DNA from: DTKY01 sp037440765
GTDB lineage: Bacteria > Acidobacteriota > Terriglobia > Bryobacterales > Bryobacteraceae
Length of the DNA stretch: 10,662 nucleotides
Direction: 5' to 3'
NCBI GenBank assembly: GCA_037440765.1
Contig: JBBITL010000118.1
Location: 1 to 10,662 of the forward strand
Of the stretch, positions 1 to 6,588 are shown in pieces. Each line of letters starts with the position of its first letter. The first letter of the stretch is position 1. The notes under the pieces are model-generated. The model searched no databases. It was not told the origin of the DNA and saw only the letters and a list, made by a program, of their open reading frames with translations. Position numbers and translations under genes: made by a program.

Positions 1-90
1 TGCACCTGAAGCACCTGCCGCGCGACGCCCAGGTGCAGCGAGGCCAGGAACCGCCGCGTCGAGTTGGTAATGAGATAGAGCCGCGCCCCT

Positions 91-1332
91 CTATGCCTTG
101 ACCGCGTCGTATTCCAGCAGACGCCGTTCGCCTTCCAGTCCGCGTATGCGTGTCGCGTCCTGAGTGACCTCCAGCGTTCCCAGGTACTGCCGCTCTGCAT
201 CGCGCAGCGCGAAGTAGCGTATGTGCACGAAGCGCCCCTGGAAGTTGATCCAGAACTCGGCCACGTCCTGGCGCCCCGAGCGGAAGTCGGAGAGGATCCG
301 GTCCACTACGGCCACGCTGCGCGGAGGGTGGCAGTGCTGCACCTTGCGTCCGATGATGGCGATGCCGCGGGCAAATACCCGGTCCGGCCCCTCGGAGAAG
401 AAAGCCACCCGGTCGTCGGCGTCCACGAAGGTGATGTCCACCGGCAGCGTTGAAAAGATGGCGGTCAACTGGCCGAGGCTCAGGTTGCCCGTGGGCAGCT
501 GTATGCCTTGGACCGCGGAGAGCTTCAGCCCCTCCTGTACAACCGACTCAGGCGGCCGGTATCCGTCGCGCGGCTCAACCAGGCACCAGCCGATGCGCGG
601 CGAGGCCAGCCAGATGTCGGCCCAGTCTTCCTCGGTGAAGGCGTCCATGCACATGCCCAGGAGGATGTTCTCCTCCTTGAATATCATCCCTTCCACGGCG
701 CTGAGAGCACCGGCGCCGCTCGTGGCGGCCACCCGCTTCCAGGGACCCGCCGCCGTCGCCTGCCCCCGGAGTTCCGCTCCGAGCACGCGCAGAAGGCCCC
801 TCACGTCGTCGTCCTTCGCCCACATGACCTTGCTGGGGCCGGTGATGCCGTGCAGTTCCAGCTTGGGGAAGAAGGCCAGTTCCTTTCGCTGGTAATGCTT
901 CTCGATGTCCATCAGGTCGTTGTACGCCTGCCGCCAGTCCATTAAGGGGGCTGTGGCGTCGGCGTCATCCGGCAGCGCCTCGATTTCGGCCATGGCCGCG
1001 CGCGCCCTTGCGATCACTTCCCGCAAGGCCTGGTTCTCCCGCCGGAATGTGTCGGCGGGGTGGCCCGAAGCCACCGGGGCAAGTGGGATCTGCACCAGCG
1101 ACTCACGGACCGCCTGCGCGTGCAGGTCGCACATGGATTTGATCTCTTCGACGGGCATCCCTTCGGCCATGAGCTGCTGTTCCATGGCCACGATCTCGGA
1201 GTAGTCGGTTTCGCCGACCATGGTCTTCAGCAGGCCTTTCACTTCCTCGGGCGACCGGCCGGCGTGCAGGTGCTTGATGATGGACTTCAGGGTCCGCACG
1301 CGATGTGCCTTATTGTCGATTAGTTCGCTCAT
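91..1332 (-). CDS. DUF438 domain protein with hemerythrin-like and PAS domains
   Basis: This is a probable cytoplasmic sensory or redox protein of 413 residues, with no signal peptide or membrane segment. Three parts are visible. Residues about 1-85 are a DUF438 N-terminal helical domain. Residues about 88-255 are a hemerythrin/HHE-like four-helix domain with candidate metal ligands H91, H146, E151, H161 and E219-E221. Residues about 280-400 are a PAS domain with its PAC end (VDITFVDADDRV, HCHPP, DVAEFWI, YLGTLEVTQD). This order and length are those of the known DUF438-HHE-PAS family. One oddity is HPADTF at 91-96, where I remember family members reading HPxHTF, so one ligand histidine may be lost. 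The start is supported by the Shine-Dalgarno sequence AAGGAGAGAG just upstream of the ATG. It lies 64 bp after glpF on the same strand and may be the last gene of a glpK-glpF transcript. Family biology suggests oxygen, NO or iron sensing; the actual ligand and partner are unknown. Confidence 0.93.
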   Translation of the reverse strand: MSELIDNKAHRVRTLKSIIKHLHAGRSPEEVKGLLKTMVGETDYSEIVAMEQQLMAEGMPVEEIKSMCDLHAQAVRESLVQIPLAPVASGHPADTFRRENQALREVIARARAAMAEIEALPDDADATAPLMDWRQAYNDLMDIEKHYQRKELAFFPKLELHGITGPSKVMWAKDDDVRGLLRVLGAELRGQATAAGPWKRVAATSGAGALSAVEGMIFKEENILLGMCMDAFTEEDWADIWLASPRIGWCLVEPRDGYRPPESVVQEGLKLSAVQGIQLPTGNLSLGQLTAIFSTLPVDITFVDADDRVAFFSEGPDRVFARGIAIIGRKVQHCHPPRSVAVVDRILSDFRSGRQDVAEFWINFQGRFVHIRYFALRDAERQYLGTLEVTQDATRIRGLEGERRLLEYDAVKA

Positions 1333-1396
1333 AGCTCTCTCCTTCGGGTGTCAGCTCCAGGCTAACAGCCCGCCGGAGAGGGGTCGATGACCAAAG

Positions 1397-2128
1397 TCAC
1401 ACCTGGATTGCGTGGATCAACAGCCCCGCCAGGGCGCCGCCAATCAGGGGTCCTGCGATGGGAACCGGGGCGTAGGCCCAATCCGACGGGCCTTTTCCCG
1501 CAATCGGCAGCAGGGCGTGGGCAATGCGGGGGCCCAGATCCCGCGCGGGGTTGATGGCGTAGCCTGTGGTTCCGCCAAGCGAGAGTCCGATGCCCCAGAC
1601 CAGGCTGGCCACCAGGTACGGGCCGAGCCCCGGGGCGGGGGCCCCACCTGTCACAGCCCTGGTGGAGATAGCCCAAACGACCAGGACCAGCACGAAGGTC
1701 GCAATGATCTCGCTGGCGAGGTTGGCCCAGTTGCTGCGTATGGCTGGACCAGTTGAGTAGCACGCCAGCTTCACGCCGGCTTCGCCCGTCTCCCGCCAGT
1801 GAGGGTGGAAGTGGACCCATACCAGCAGGGATCCAACGAAGGCCCCCAGCAACTGCGCCGTCCAGAACGGAACCAGGCTGGTGAAGTCCCCGGTCTGGAT
1901 GGCCGCGCCCAGCGTCACCGCCGGATTGATGTGCGCGCCAGCGCTTCCGCAGGCCATCGCAGTGAGGATCCCGGCCATCACTGCGAAGGCCCACCCGGCG
2001 GTCAACGCCATCCAGCCCGCACCCTCGGCCTTGGAGCGCTTCAGAGAAGCGTTCGCCACCGCCCCGTTGCCGAGCAGAATGAGCACCATCGTGCCCATGA
2101 ATTCGCCAAACACGCCGCCTGGAATCAT
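1397..2128 (-). CDS. glpF: Glycerol uptake facilitator, MIP/aquaporin family
   Basis: This is an inner-membrane channel for passive glycerol entry, 243 residues long, with the usual six membrane helices and two re-entrant half-helices. Both signature loops are present: HINPAVTLG with NPA at 68-70, and AINPARDLGPR with NPA at 193-195. The Asp right after the second NPAR (D197) marks glycerol-type channels rather than water-type ones. By alignment to E. coli GlpF, the selectivity filter would be W46, G181, Y190 and R196, an aromatic and fairly wide glycerol filter. The ATG at 2128 was chosen because MIPGGVFGEF starts the first helix directly and AAGGGAG lies 9 nt upstream. A longer frame reaching 2254 would run through the palindromic repeat and the end of glpK and has no family similarity. 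It follows glpK by 74 bp, the reverse of the common glpF-glpK order. Its Shine-Dalgarno sequence lies inside an arm of the palindrome, so translation may depend on RNA folding. Confidence 0.95.
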   Translation of the reverse strand: MIPGGVFGEFMGTMVLILLGNGAVANASLKRSKAEGAGWMALTAGWAFAVMAGILTAMACGSAGAHINPAVTLGAAIQTGDFTSLVPFWTAQLLGAFVGSLLVWVHFHPHWRETGEAGVKLACYSTGPAIRSNWANLASEIIATFVLVLVVWAISTRAVTGGAPAPGLGPYLVASLVWGIGLSLGGTTGYAINPARDLGPRIAHALLPIAGKGPSDWAYAPVPIAGPLIGGALAGLLIHAIQV

Positions 2129-2134
2129 CCGCTG

Positions 2135-2192
2135 CCGCTCCCTTACGGTCGCGGTTCGGTGCCGGCACGGAACCGCGAGCGTGAGCGAGCGG
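2135..2192. repeat. 58-bp near-perfect palindrome between glpK and glpF (REP-like)
   Basis: The arms 2135-2163 and 2164-2192 pair at 25 of 29 positions (one of the four mismatches could wobble) and meet at the centre GTGCCGGCAC with no real loop. The element fills nearly all of the gap between the glpK stop and the glpF start. From memory, palindromes of this kind (CGGTCGCGG...CCGCGAGCGTGAG) are dispersed in high copy in Solibacter-like Acidobacteriota and some other GC-rich genomes. Only one copy is visible here, so repeat status is inferred. On the glpK-glpF transcript it would form a long hairpin that could protect glpK mRNA, attenuate transcription or hide the glpF ribosome binding site. 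It lacks the U-tract of a standard intrinsic terminator. Confidence 0.85.
2138..2144 (-). promoter_or_regulatory. glpF Shine-Dalgarno sequence inside the palindrome
   Basis: On the minus strand this reads AAGGGAG, 9 nt before the glpF ATG. No other purine-rich site lies between it and the start. It lies within the distal arm of the 2135-2192 palindrome, so in mRNA it can pair with the opposite arm. Confidence 0.7.
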
Positions 2193-2202
2193 ACTGGCGT
2201 CC

Positions 2203-3690
2203 TCAGCCGGTCCAGTCCAAGGAGCGTGACACGGCCTTGCGCCATAGACGGCACAGCTCGCCGCGCCGGTTGCCGTCCATGCCGGGCTCCCAGGTGCGGC
2301 CCTCCACCCAGTGCAGCCGGAGGTCGTCGAGGTTCTTGTAGAATCCGGTGGCCAGACCGGCCGCATAGGCGGCTCCGAGAGCCGTGGTCTCCTTAGTCTC
2401 CGGACGCACCACGGGGCGGCCGAGAATGTCCGCCTGGAACTGCATCAGAAGGCCGTTGTCCACCATGCCTCCGTCAACGCGCAGCACATCCAGGACTACG
2501 CCGGAGTCCTTCTCCATCGCCTCCACCACATCCATGGTCTGGAAGGCAGTGGCCTCGAGCACCGCGCGCGCCAGGTGTCCCTTCCCCGCGTAGCGGGTAA
2601 GCCCGGCGATCACCCCGCGGGCGTTGTCCTTCCAGTAGGGGGCATAGAGGCCGGAGAAAGCCGGAACGAAGTAGACGCCTCCGTTGTCCTCGACCGAGCG
2701 CGCCAGGGTCTCGATCTCCGCGCTGGAGCCGATCAGGCCGAGGTTGTCGCGCAGCCACTGAACCAGCGCGCCGGTGATGGCGATGCTGCCCTCCAGGGCG
2801 TAATGCGCCGGCTCCGCGCCCAGTTTGTACGCCACGGTGGTCAGCAGCCCGTGCCGGCTCTGGACGCAGCGCGTTCCCGTGTTCATGAGCATGAAGCAGC
2901 CGGTCCCGTAAGTGTTCTTCGCCTGCCCCGGCGCGAAGCAGGCCTGCCCAACGAGCGCGGCCTGCTGGTCTCCCAGAATCCCGGCCACCGGCACGCCATC
3001 GAGCGGGCCTCCGGACACCGCGCCATAGACCTGGCTGCTCGACACAATCGCCGGCAGCATTACGGGCGGGATTCCGAACAGGTCGAGCATCTCGGCGTCC
3101 CAGCCGAGCGTGTCGATGTTCATCAACTGCGTCCGGCTGGCGTTGGTAGCGTCGGTGAGGTGCAGCCCGCCCGTCAGATTCCACACCAGGAAGGCGTCGA
3201 TGTTGCCGAACAGCAAGTCTCCATCCCGGGCCTGCTGCCCGGCGCCGGGCGTGTTGTTGAGCAACCAGCACAGCTTCAGACCGCTGAAGTAAGTCGACAG
3301 CGGCAGGCCGGTTTTCCTGCGGAAGAAGTCCTGGTCGCGACGGCGGAGAAACGCCGCCACGTCCTCCCGGACCCGCGTATCCTGCCACACCACGGCGGGA
3401 GCGGCCGGCTTGCCGGTCTTACGGTTCCAGACCACGGTGGTTTCGCGCTGGTTGGTGATGCCGATGCCGGCGAAATCGGAGGCACGAAGCCCGCGCTGGT
3501 CGAGCGCCTCCCGGATCACCTGCTGAGTGCGCCGCCAGATCTCTTCCGCGTCATGTTCCACCCAGCCGGGCTTGCGGCAGATCTGTTCGTGCTCGCGTTG
3601 AGCGCTGGCCACAGTGCGGCCGGCCCGGTCGAACACCATGAAGCGGGTGCTGGTAGTCCCCTGGTCAATCGCTCCGACGTAGCTGGACAA
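2203..3690 (-). CDS. glpK: Glycerol kinase, FGGY family
   Basis: This enzyme uses ATP to phosphorylate glycerol to sn-glycerol-3-phosphate in the cytoplasm. The family landmarks are in order: the phosphate loop GAIDQGTTSTRF (6-17), NQRET (80-84), WQDTR (102-106), the FGGY signature around STYFSGLKLCWLLNN (132-146), GDQQAAL (240-246), NTYGTGCF (259-266) and the second FGGY region ETTALGAAYAAGLATGF (434-450). By alignment with E. coli GlpK, the glycerol ligands are R82, E83, W102, Y134 and D241, the last being the catalytic base; all are kept. The start is uncertain. The frame stays open to 3819, but homologs begin just before YVGAIDQG. The TTG at 3690 gives 495 residues, the normal size, whereas the only nearby in-frame ATG (3741) adds 17 atypical residues and lies across the divergent gene's start. 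No Shine-Dalgarno sequence precedes the TTG. The loop that binds fructose-1,6-bisphosphate in E. coli is not conserved. Confidence 0.95.
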   Translation of the reverse strand: MSSYVGAIDQGTTSTRFMVFDRAGRTVASAQREHEQICRKPGWVEHDAEEIWRRTQQVIREALDQRGLRASDFAGIGITNQRETTVVWNRKTGKPAAPAVVWQDTRVREDVAAFLRRRDQDFFRRKTGLPLSTYFSGLKLCWLLNNTPGAGQQARDGDLLFGNIDAFLVWNLTGGLHLTDATNASRTQLMNIDTLGWDAEMLDLFGIPPVMLPAIVSSSQVYGAVSGGPLDGVPVAGILGDQQAALVGQACFAPGQAKNTYGTGCFMLMNTGTRCVQSRHGLLTTVAYKLGAEPAHYALEGSIAITGALVQWLRDNLGLIGSSAEIETLARSVEDNGGVYFVPAFSGLYAPYWKDNARGVIAGLTRYAGKGHLARAVLEATAFQTMDVVEAMEKDSGVVLDVLRVDGGMVDNGLLMQFQADILGRPVVRPETKETTALGAAYAAGLATGFYKNLDDLRLHWVEGRTWEPGMDGNRRGELCRLWRKAVSRSLDWTG

Positions 3691-3699
3691 ATCCGGACC

Positions 3700-3709
3700 A
3701 TTATATACT
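3700..3709. promoter_or_regulatory. Overlapping divergent -10-like elements for glpK and the GH9 gene
   Basis: On the minus strand 3705-3700 reads TATAAT, an exact -10 consensus pointing at glpK. A start point about 7 nt downstream falls next to the TTG codon at 3690, which would make the mRNA nearly leaderless. On the plus strand 3704-3709 reads TATACT, pointing at the GH9 gene and predicting a leader of about 24 nt that holds its ribosome binding site. The two boxes share bases 3704-3705, so the promoters would compete. No good -35 box is seen at normal spacing on either strand; TGGACA at 3684-3689 is too close to the plus-strand box. Confidence 0.45.
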
Positions 3710-3722
3710 GAACCACCGAAGC

Positions 3723-3732
3723 GGAGGAGAGG
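3723..3732 (+). promoter_or_regulatory. Strong Shine-Dalgarno sequence of the GH9 gene
   Basis: GGAGGAGAGG lies 7 nt before the ATG at 3740 and fixes that start. Confidence 0.8.
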
Positions 3733-3739
3733 TGAGCGC

Positions 3740-6580
3740 ATGAGAACGCTGGCTGGTGCCGTTTGTGTCCTCACGATCATTCTGGCGGCTGATGTGCCGC
3801 CCCGAATGCCGATTCCCACCGACTACGCCAACTCCATCACAACCCGCTGGCTCGCCAAGCCGGTGCTCGAATCGCGGATGCTCGATGACGCCGAGGATCT
3901 GGCCGCCTGGCGGCTGACGGACACCGAAATGGCGCGCGGCACGCTGGCCTTGACCCGGGAGCGCAAGGTCACGGGCTCCAGCGCCGTGCGCCTCACCAGT
4001 CCGACCACCGGCAACAAGCCCATTCCGGCCACACGCTACTGGGACGCCACGGGCGCCACCCGAGTGGTCAACGGAGAGGACTGGTCGGACTGGAACCGGC
4101 TTTCCTTCTGGATCTACCCCGACCTGCCGGGCTTTCGCGTCGTCTCGCTGCTCATCATCTTCCACAACGAGGGCAGCGAGCGGGTGCCCGACGTGTACGG
4201 CAAGATGGGGATGAACTACGTCATCCTCCGGAACCACCAGTGGAATCACGTGGTCTGGGAGATCGCCAACCTCCCGCGCGACAAAGTGACCGGGGTGGAG
4301 TTCTCCTATCGCGTGCAAGGTAACGAGCCGGGCGCCACCGGCACGGTCGCCTTCGACATCGACAAACTCGAACTGGAGAAGGTTGTCCCGGATCATTACG
4401 AAGGCTGGAACGTCGCCCCCGGCCAGATCGCCTACAGCCATTCCGGTTACCAGACGGGCTCGCCCAAGAGCGCCATCGCCAGCGGCCTGGATGCCAGGGA
4501 GTTCGTGCTGCTGAACGTGGAGACCGGAGTGCCGAGGCTCAGGAAGGCCGTCTCAGAGGTAAGTACCCGGATAGGCCGGTTCCAGGTGATGGATTTCTCC
4601 GAGGTGCGGGAGCAGGGCACTTACATCATCAGCGCCGGCGGGCGCTCCACGCGCCCCTTTCGGATCGGGACCGAGGTCTGGAAATCGAGCTTGTGGAAGG
4701 CCATCAACTTCTTCTACGTTCAGCGGTGCGGCTTCGCGGTGCCGGGCGTGCACGATGTCTGCCACCGGGACTGGGTCGCGGTGCACGGCGACAGGAAGAT
4801 AGTGATTAACGGGGGCTGGCACGATGCGGGCGACCTCTCACAGGGGCTCGGCAACACGGCCGAATCCACCTACGCCATGTTCAGCCTCGCCGAGCGGTTG
4901 CAGGCCACTGGCGAAGACCCCGTGCTGCTGGAGCGGCTGATCGAAGAGGCCAAGTGGGGGCTGGATTGGATCCTCAAGACAGCCTTTCACGACGGCTACC
5001 GGCCCGGCTTCAACACCATGGACCGCTGGACCAACGGCATCCTCGGCGACGTCGACGACATGATCTCCAAGGCCGGCAACAGCCCGGGCGGTAACTTCTC
5101 GGCGGCCGCCGCCGAAGCCATCGCCGCGCGCGTGCTCAGCAAATCCGATCCAATCCTGGCGGGCTACAGCCTCAAGCAGGCGGTGGAGGACTGGGGATTC
5201 GCGGTCCAGGGCATAGCCGGTCAGAAGCAGGTCTCCACAGAACTGGCCGGCCACGCGATCCTGGCGGGACTGGAGTTGTGGCAGGCCACCGGCGAACGCC
5301 AGTACTCAGCGAAATCGCTGGAACTGGCCGCCGGTATCGTAAGTTCACAGCAGCGGACCTTCCTGCCGGGCTTGACCCACCCGCTCACGGGCTTCTTTTA
5401 CACGGGTCCCGACAGGAGCCGCATCCTCCGGAATTCACACCAGGGCCACGAGGAGGGTCCCGTGGTGGCGCTCGTGCGCCTCTGCGAGCTGTTCCCCGAC
5501 CACCCCGACTGGATGAAATGGTACTCAGCGGTCACGTTGTACTCGGACTACTTCCAGAAGGCCATGGCCCAGTTCACGCTGCCCTACGGCATGCTGGCCA
5601 ACTCAGTGTTCCACGACGAGGAGTATAAGCAGCAGAAGGGAGGCGGCCGCGGCGCCACTCCGGAGGCGTTCCGCGAACAGGTGCTCAACGGGGTGAAGGT
5701 CGGCGACCGTCACTATGTCCGGCTGTTCCCGGTGTGGTTTGAGTTCCGGGGCAACCATGGCACGGTGCTGACCCAGACCAAGGCCATCTCGGCTGCGGCA
5801 CACCTGCGCGGGAACTTCGAACTGGCCGCCCTGGCCCAGCAGCAGCTTCAGTGGGTGATGGGACGCAATCCGTTTGTCCAGAGCACCATGTGGGGAGAAG
5901 GACACGACTACGCCCCGCAGTACTCCGCCATGTCGGGAGACATCGTGGGCTCGCTGCCGGTCGGCATACAGACCCGCGGCAACAGGGATGTTCCATACTG
6001 GCCCACCGAGAACTGCCACAACTGGAAGGAAGTCTGGGTGTTCCCGGTGGCGCGCTGGATCTGGCTCATGCGCGACCTGGCGGGGCCGGCGTCCGTATCC
6101 GGCTTCGTCACGGACGGCTCGCGCGACCCGGTCGAGTTCCGTGAAACGGCAACCGGGGATGTTCTGCGCTTCGACCCCGCGACCGCCACGTCCACTTTCC
6201 GGGCGGTTGTGCCCGAGGGCCGGTACGAGGTTAAACACGGCGAGGCGAAGCGCACTCTGACAATTCTGCCGGGCGGAGCCTACTCGGTGGACTTGCGCCC
6301 GGGAAGGCAGGTGGACTTCACCCTCTCCTCCCGGACCGCGGCCGGCGGCGCAGTCACGCTCACGGCCGTGGTGGAGGGCTCAGGAAGGCACACCCTCACG
6401 GCGCGCACGGACAACCTGGTTATCGAGCAGCCCCGGCGCCAGCTTGAATTGAAGCCAGGTGCTCCGCAGAAGATAGTCTGGCAGGGAAAGATGGCCGAGA
6501 CCGGCGCCCCCTGGTTCGCTGTCATCGTCCCGGACGGCGACATCAACCAGCGCCAGGACGCCACAGGCGCGCTGCGCTGA
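3740..6580 (+). CDS. Exported glycoside hydrolase family 9 (cellulase-type) multidomain protein
   Basis: This is a predicted secreted or periplasmic enzyme of 946 residues that cleaves beta-1,4-glucan or a related glycan by the inverting GH9 mechanism. Residues 1-17 form a Sec-type signal sequence with a hydrophobic core at 5-16. Residues about 45-215 look like a beta-sandwich of carbohydrate-binding type (paired WSDW, RLSFWIYPD and FDIDKLEL strands). Residues about 225-310 match the N-terminal Ig-like domain of GH9 enzymes (GQIAYSHSGYQTG ... FRIG). Residues about 315-780 are the catalytic barrel with GGWHDAGD (358-365; D362 and D365 bind and activate water), MGRNPF (707-712) and YWPTENCHNWKEVW (753-766), where E757 is the likely acid. 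Residues about 785-946 are beta-rich Ig/carboxypeptidase-regulatory-like domains of unknown role. Some GH9 members of this layout act on xyloglucan, glucosamine or short oligosaccharides, so the substrate is open. It is divergent from glpK and ends 8 bp from the convergent bicupin gene. Confidence 0.9.
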   Translation: MRTLAGAVCVLTIILAADVPPRMPIPTDYANSITTRWLAKPVLESRMLDDAEDLAAWRLTDTEMARGTLALTRERKVTGSSAVRLTSPTTGNKPIPATRYWDATGATRVVNGEDWSDWNRLSFWIYPDLPGFRVVSLLIIFHNEGSERVPDVYGKMGMNYVILRNHQWNHVVWEIANLPRDKVTGVEFSYRVQGNEPGATGTVAFDIDKLELEKVVPDHYEGWNVAPGQIAYSHSGYQTGSPKSAIASGLDAREFVLLNVETGVPRLRKAVSEVSTRIGRFQVMDFSEVREQGTYIISAGGRSTRPFRIGTEVWKSSLWKAINFFYVQRCGFAVPGVHDVCHRDWVAVHGDRKIVINGGWHDAGDLSQGLGNTAESTYAMFSLAERLQATGEDPVLLERLIEEAKWGLDWILKTAFHDGYRPGFNTMDRWTNGILGDVDDMISKAGNSPGGNFSAAAAEAIAARVLSKSDPILAGYSLKQAVEDWGFAVQGIAGQKQVSTELAGHAILAGLELWQATGERQYSAKSLELAAGIVSSQQRTFLPGLTHPLTGFFYTGPDRSRILRNSHQGHEEGPVVALVRLCELFPDHPDWMKWYSAVTLYSDYFQKAMAQFTLPYGMLANSVFHDEEYKQQKGGGRGATPEAFREQVLNGVKVGDRHYVRLFPVWFEFRGNHGTVLTQTKAISAAAHLRGNFELAALAQQQLQWVMGRNPFVQSTMWGEGHDYAPQYSAMSGDIVGSLPVGIQTRGNRDVPYWPTENCHNWKEVWVFPVARWIWLMRDLAGPASVSGFVTDGSRDPVEFRETATGDVLRFDPATATSTFRAVVPEGRYEVKHGEAKRTLTILPGGAYSVDLRPGRQVDFTLSSRTAAGGAVTLTAVVEGSGRHTLTARTDNLVIEQPRRQLELKPGAPQKIVWQGKMAETGAPWFAVIVPDGDINQRQDATGALR

Positions 6581-6588
6581 CCTGCCGG

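Noticed and set aside
1..90. An open minus-strand frame reading RLYLITNST then RRFLASLHLG, faintly like a piece of a GNAT acetyltransferase, and a plus-strand open frame ending at 101.
   Set aside because: The minus frame has no start codon or ribosome binding site before the DUF438 stop, is under 30 codons and leaves the window. The plus frame has poor codon use near its end. Neither can be supported as a gene; the stretch is left as edge sequence of unknown content.
1333..1396. CTCTCC and GGAGAG arms around the DUF438 ribosome binding site, considered as a hairpin or terminator after glpF.
   Set aside because: The arms are short, about 30 nt apart and not followed by a T-run, so chance is the simpler explanation.
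1362..2366. A 334-codon minus-strand frame overlapping glpF in another phase.
   Set aside because: The glpF frame has both NPA loops and six membrane helices. This one reads as Arg/Gly-rich shadow and runs through the palindrome.
2311..3711. A 466-codon open frame on the plus strand opposite glpK.
   Set aside because: It is a shadow of glpK: low-complexity Arg/Ala/Gly/His-rich translation with no recognisable motif.
3701..4441. A 246-codon minus-strand frame inside the 5' part of the GH9 gene that would extend upstream of glpK.
   Set aside because: It is antisense to conserved GH9 sequence, has no recognisable domain and lacks a ribosome binding site.
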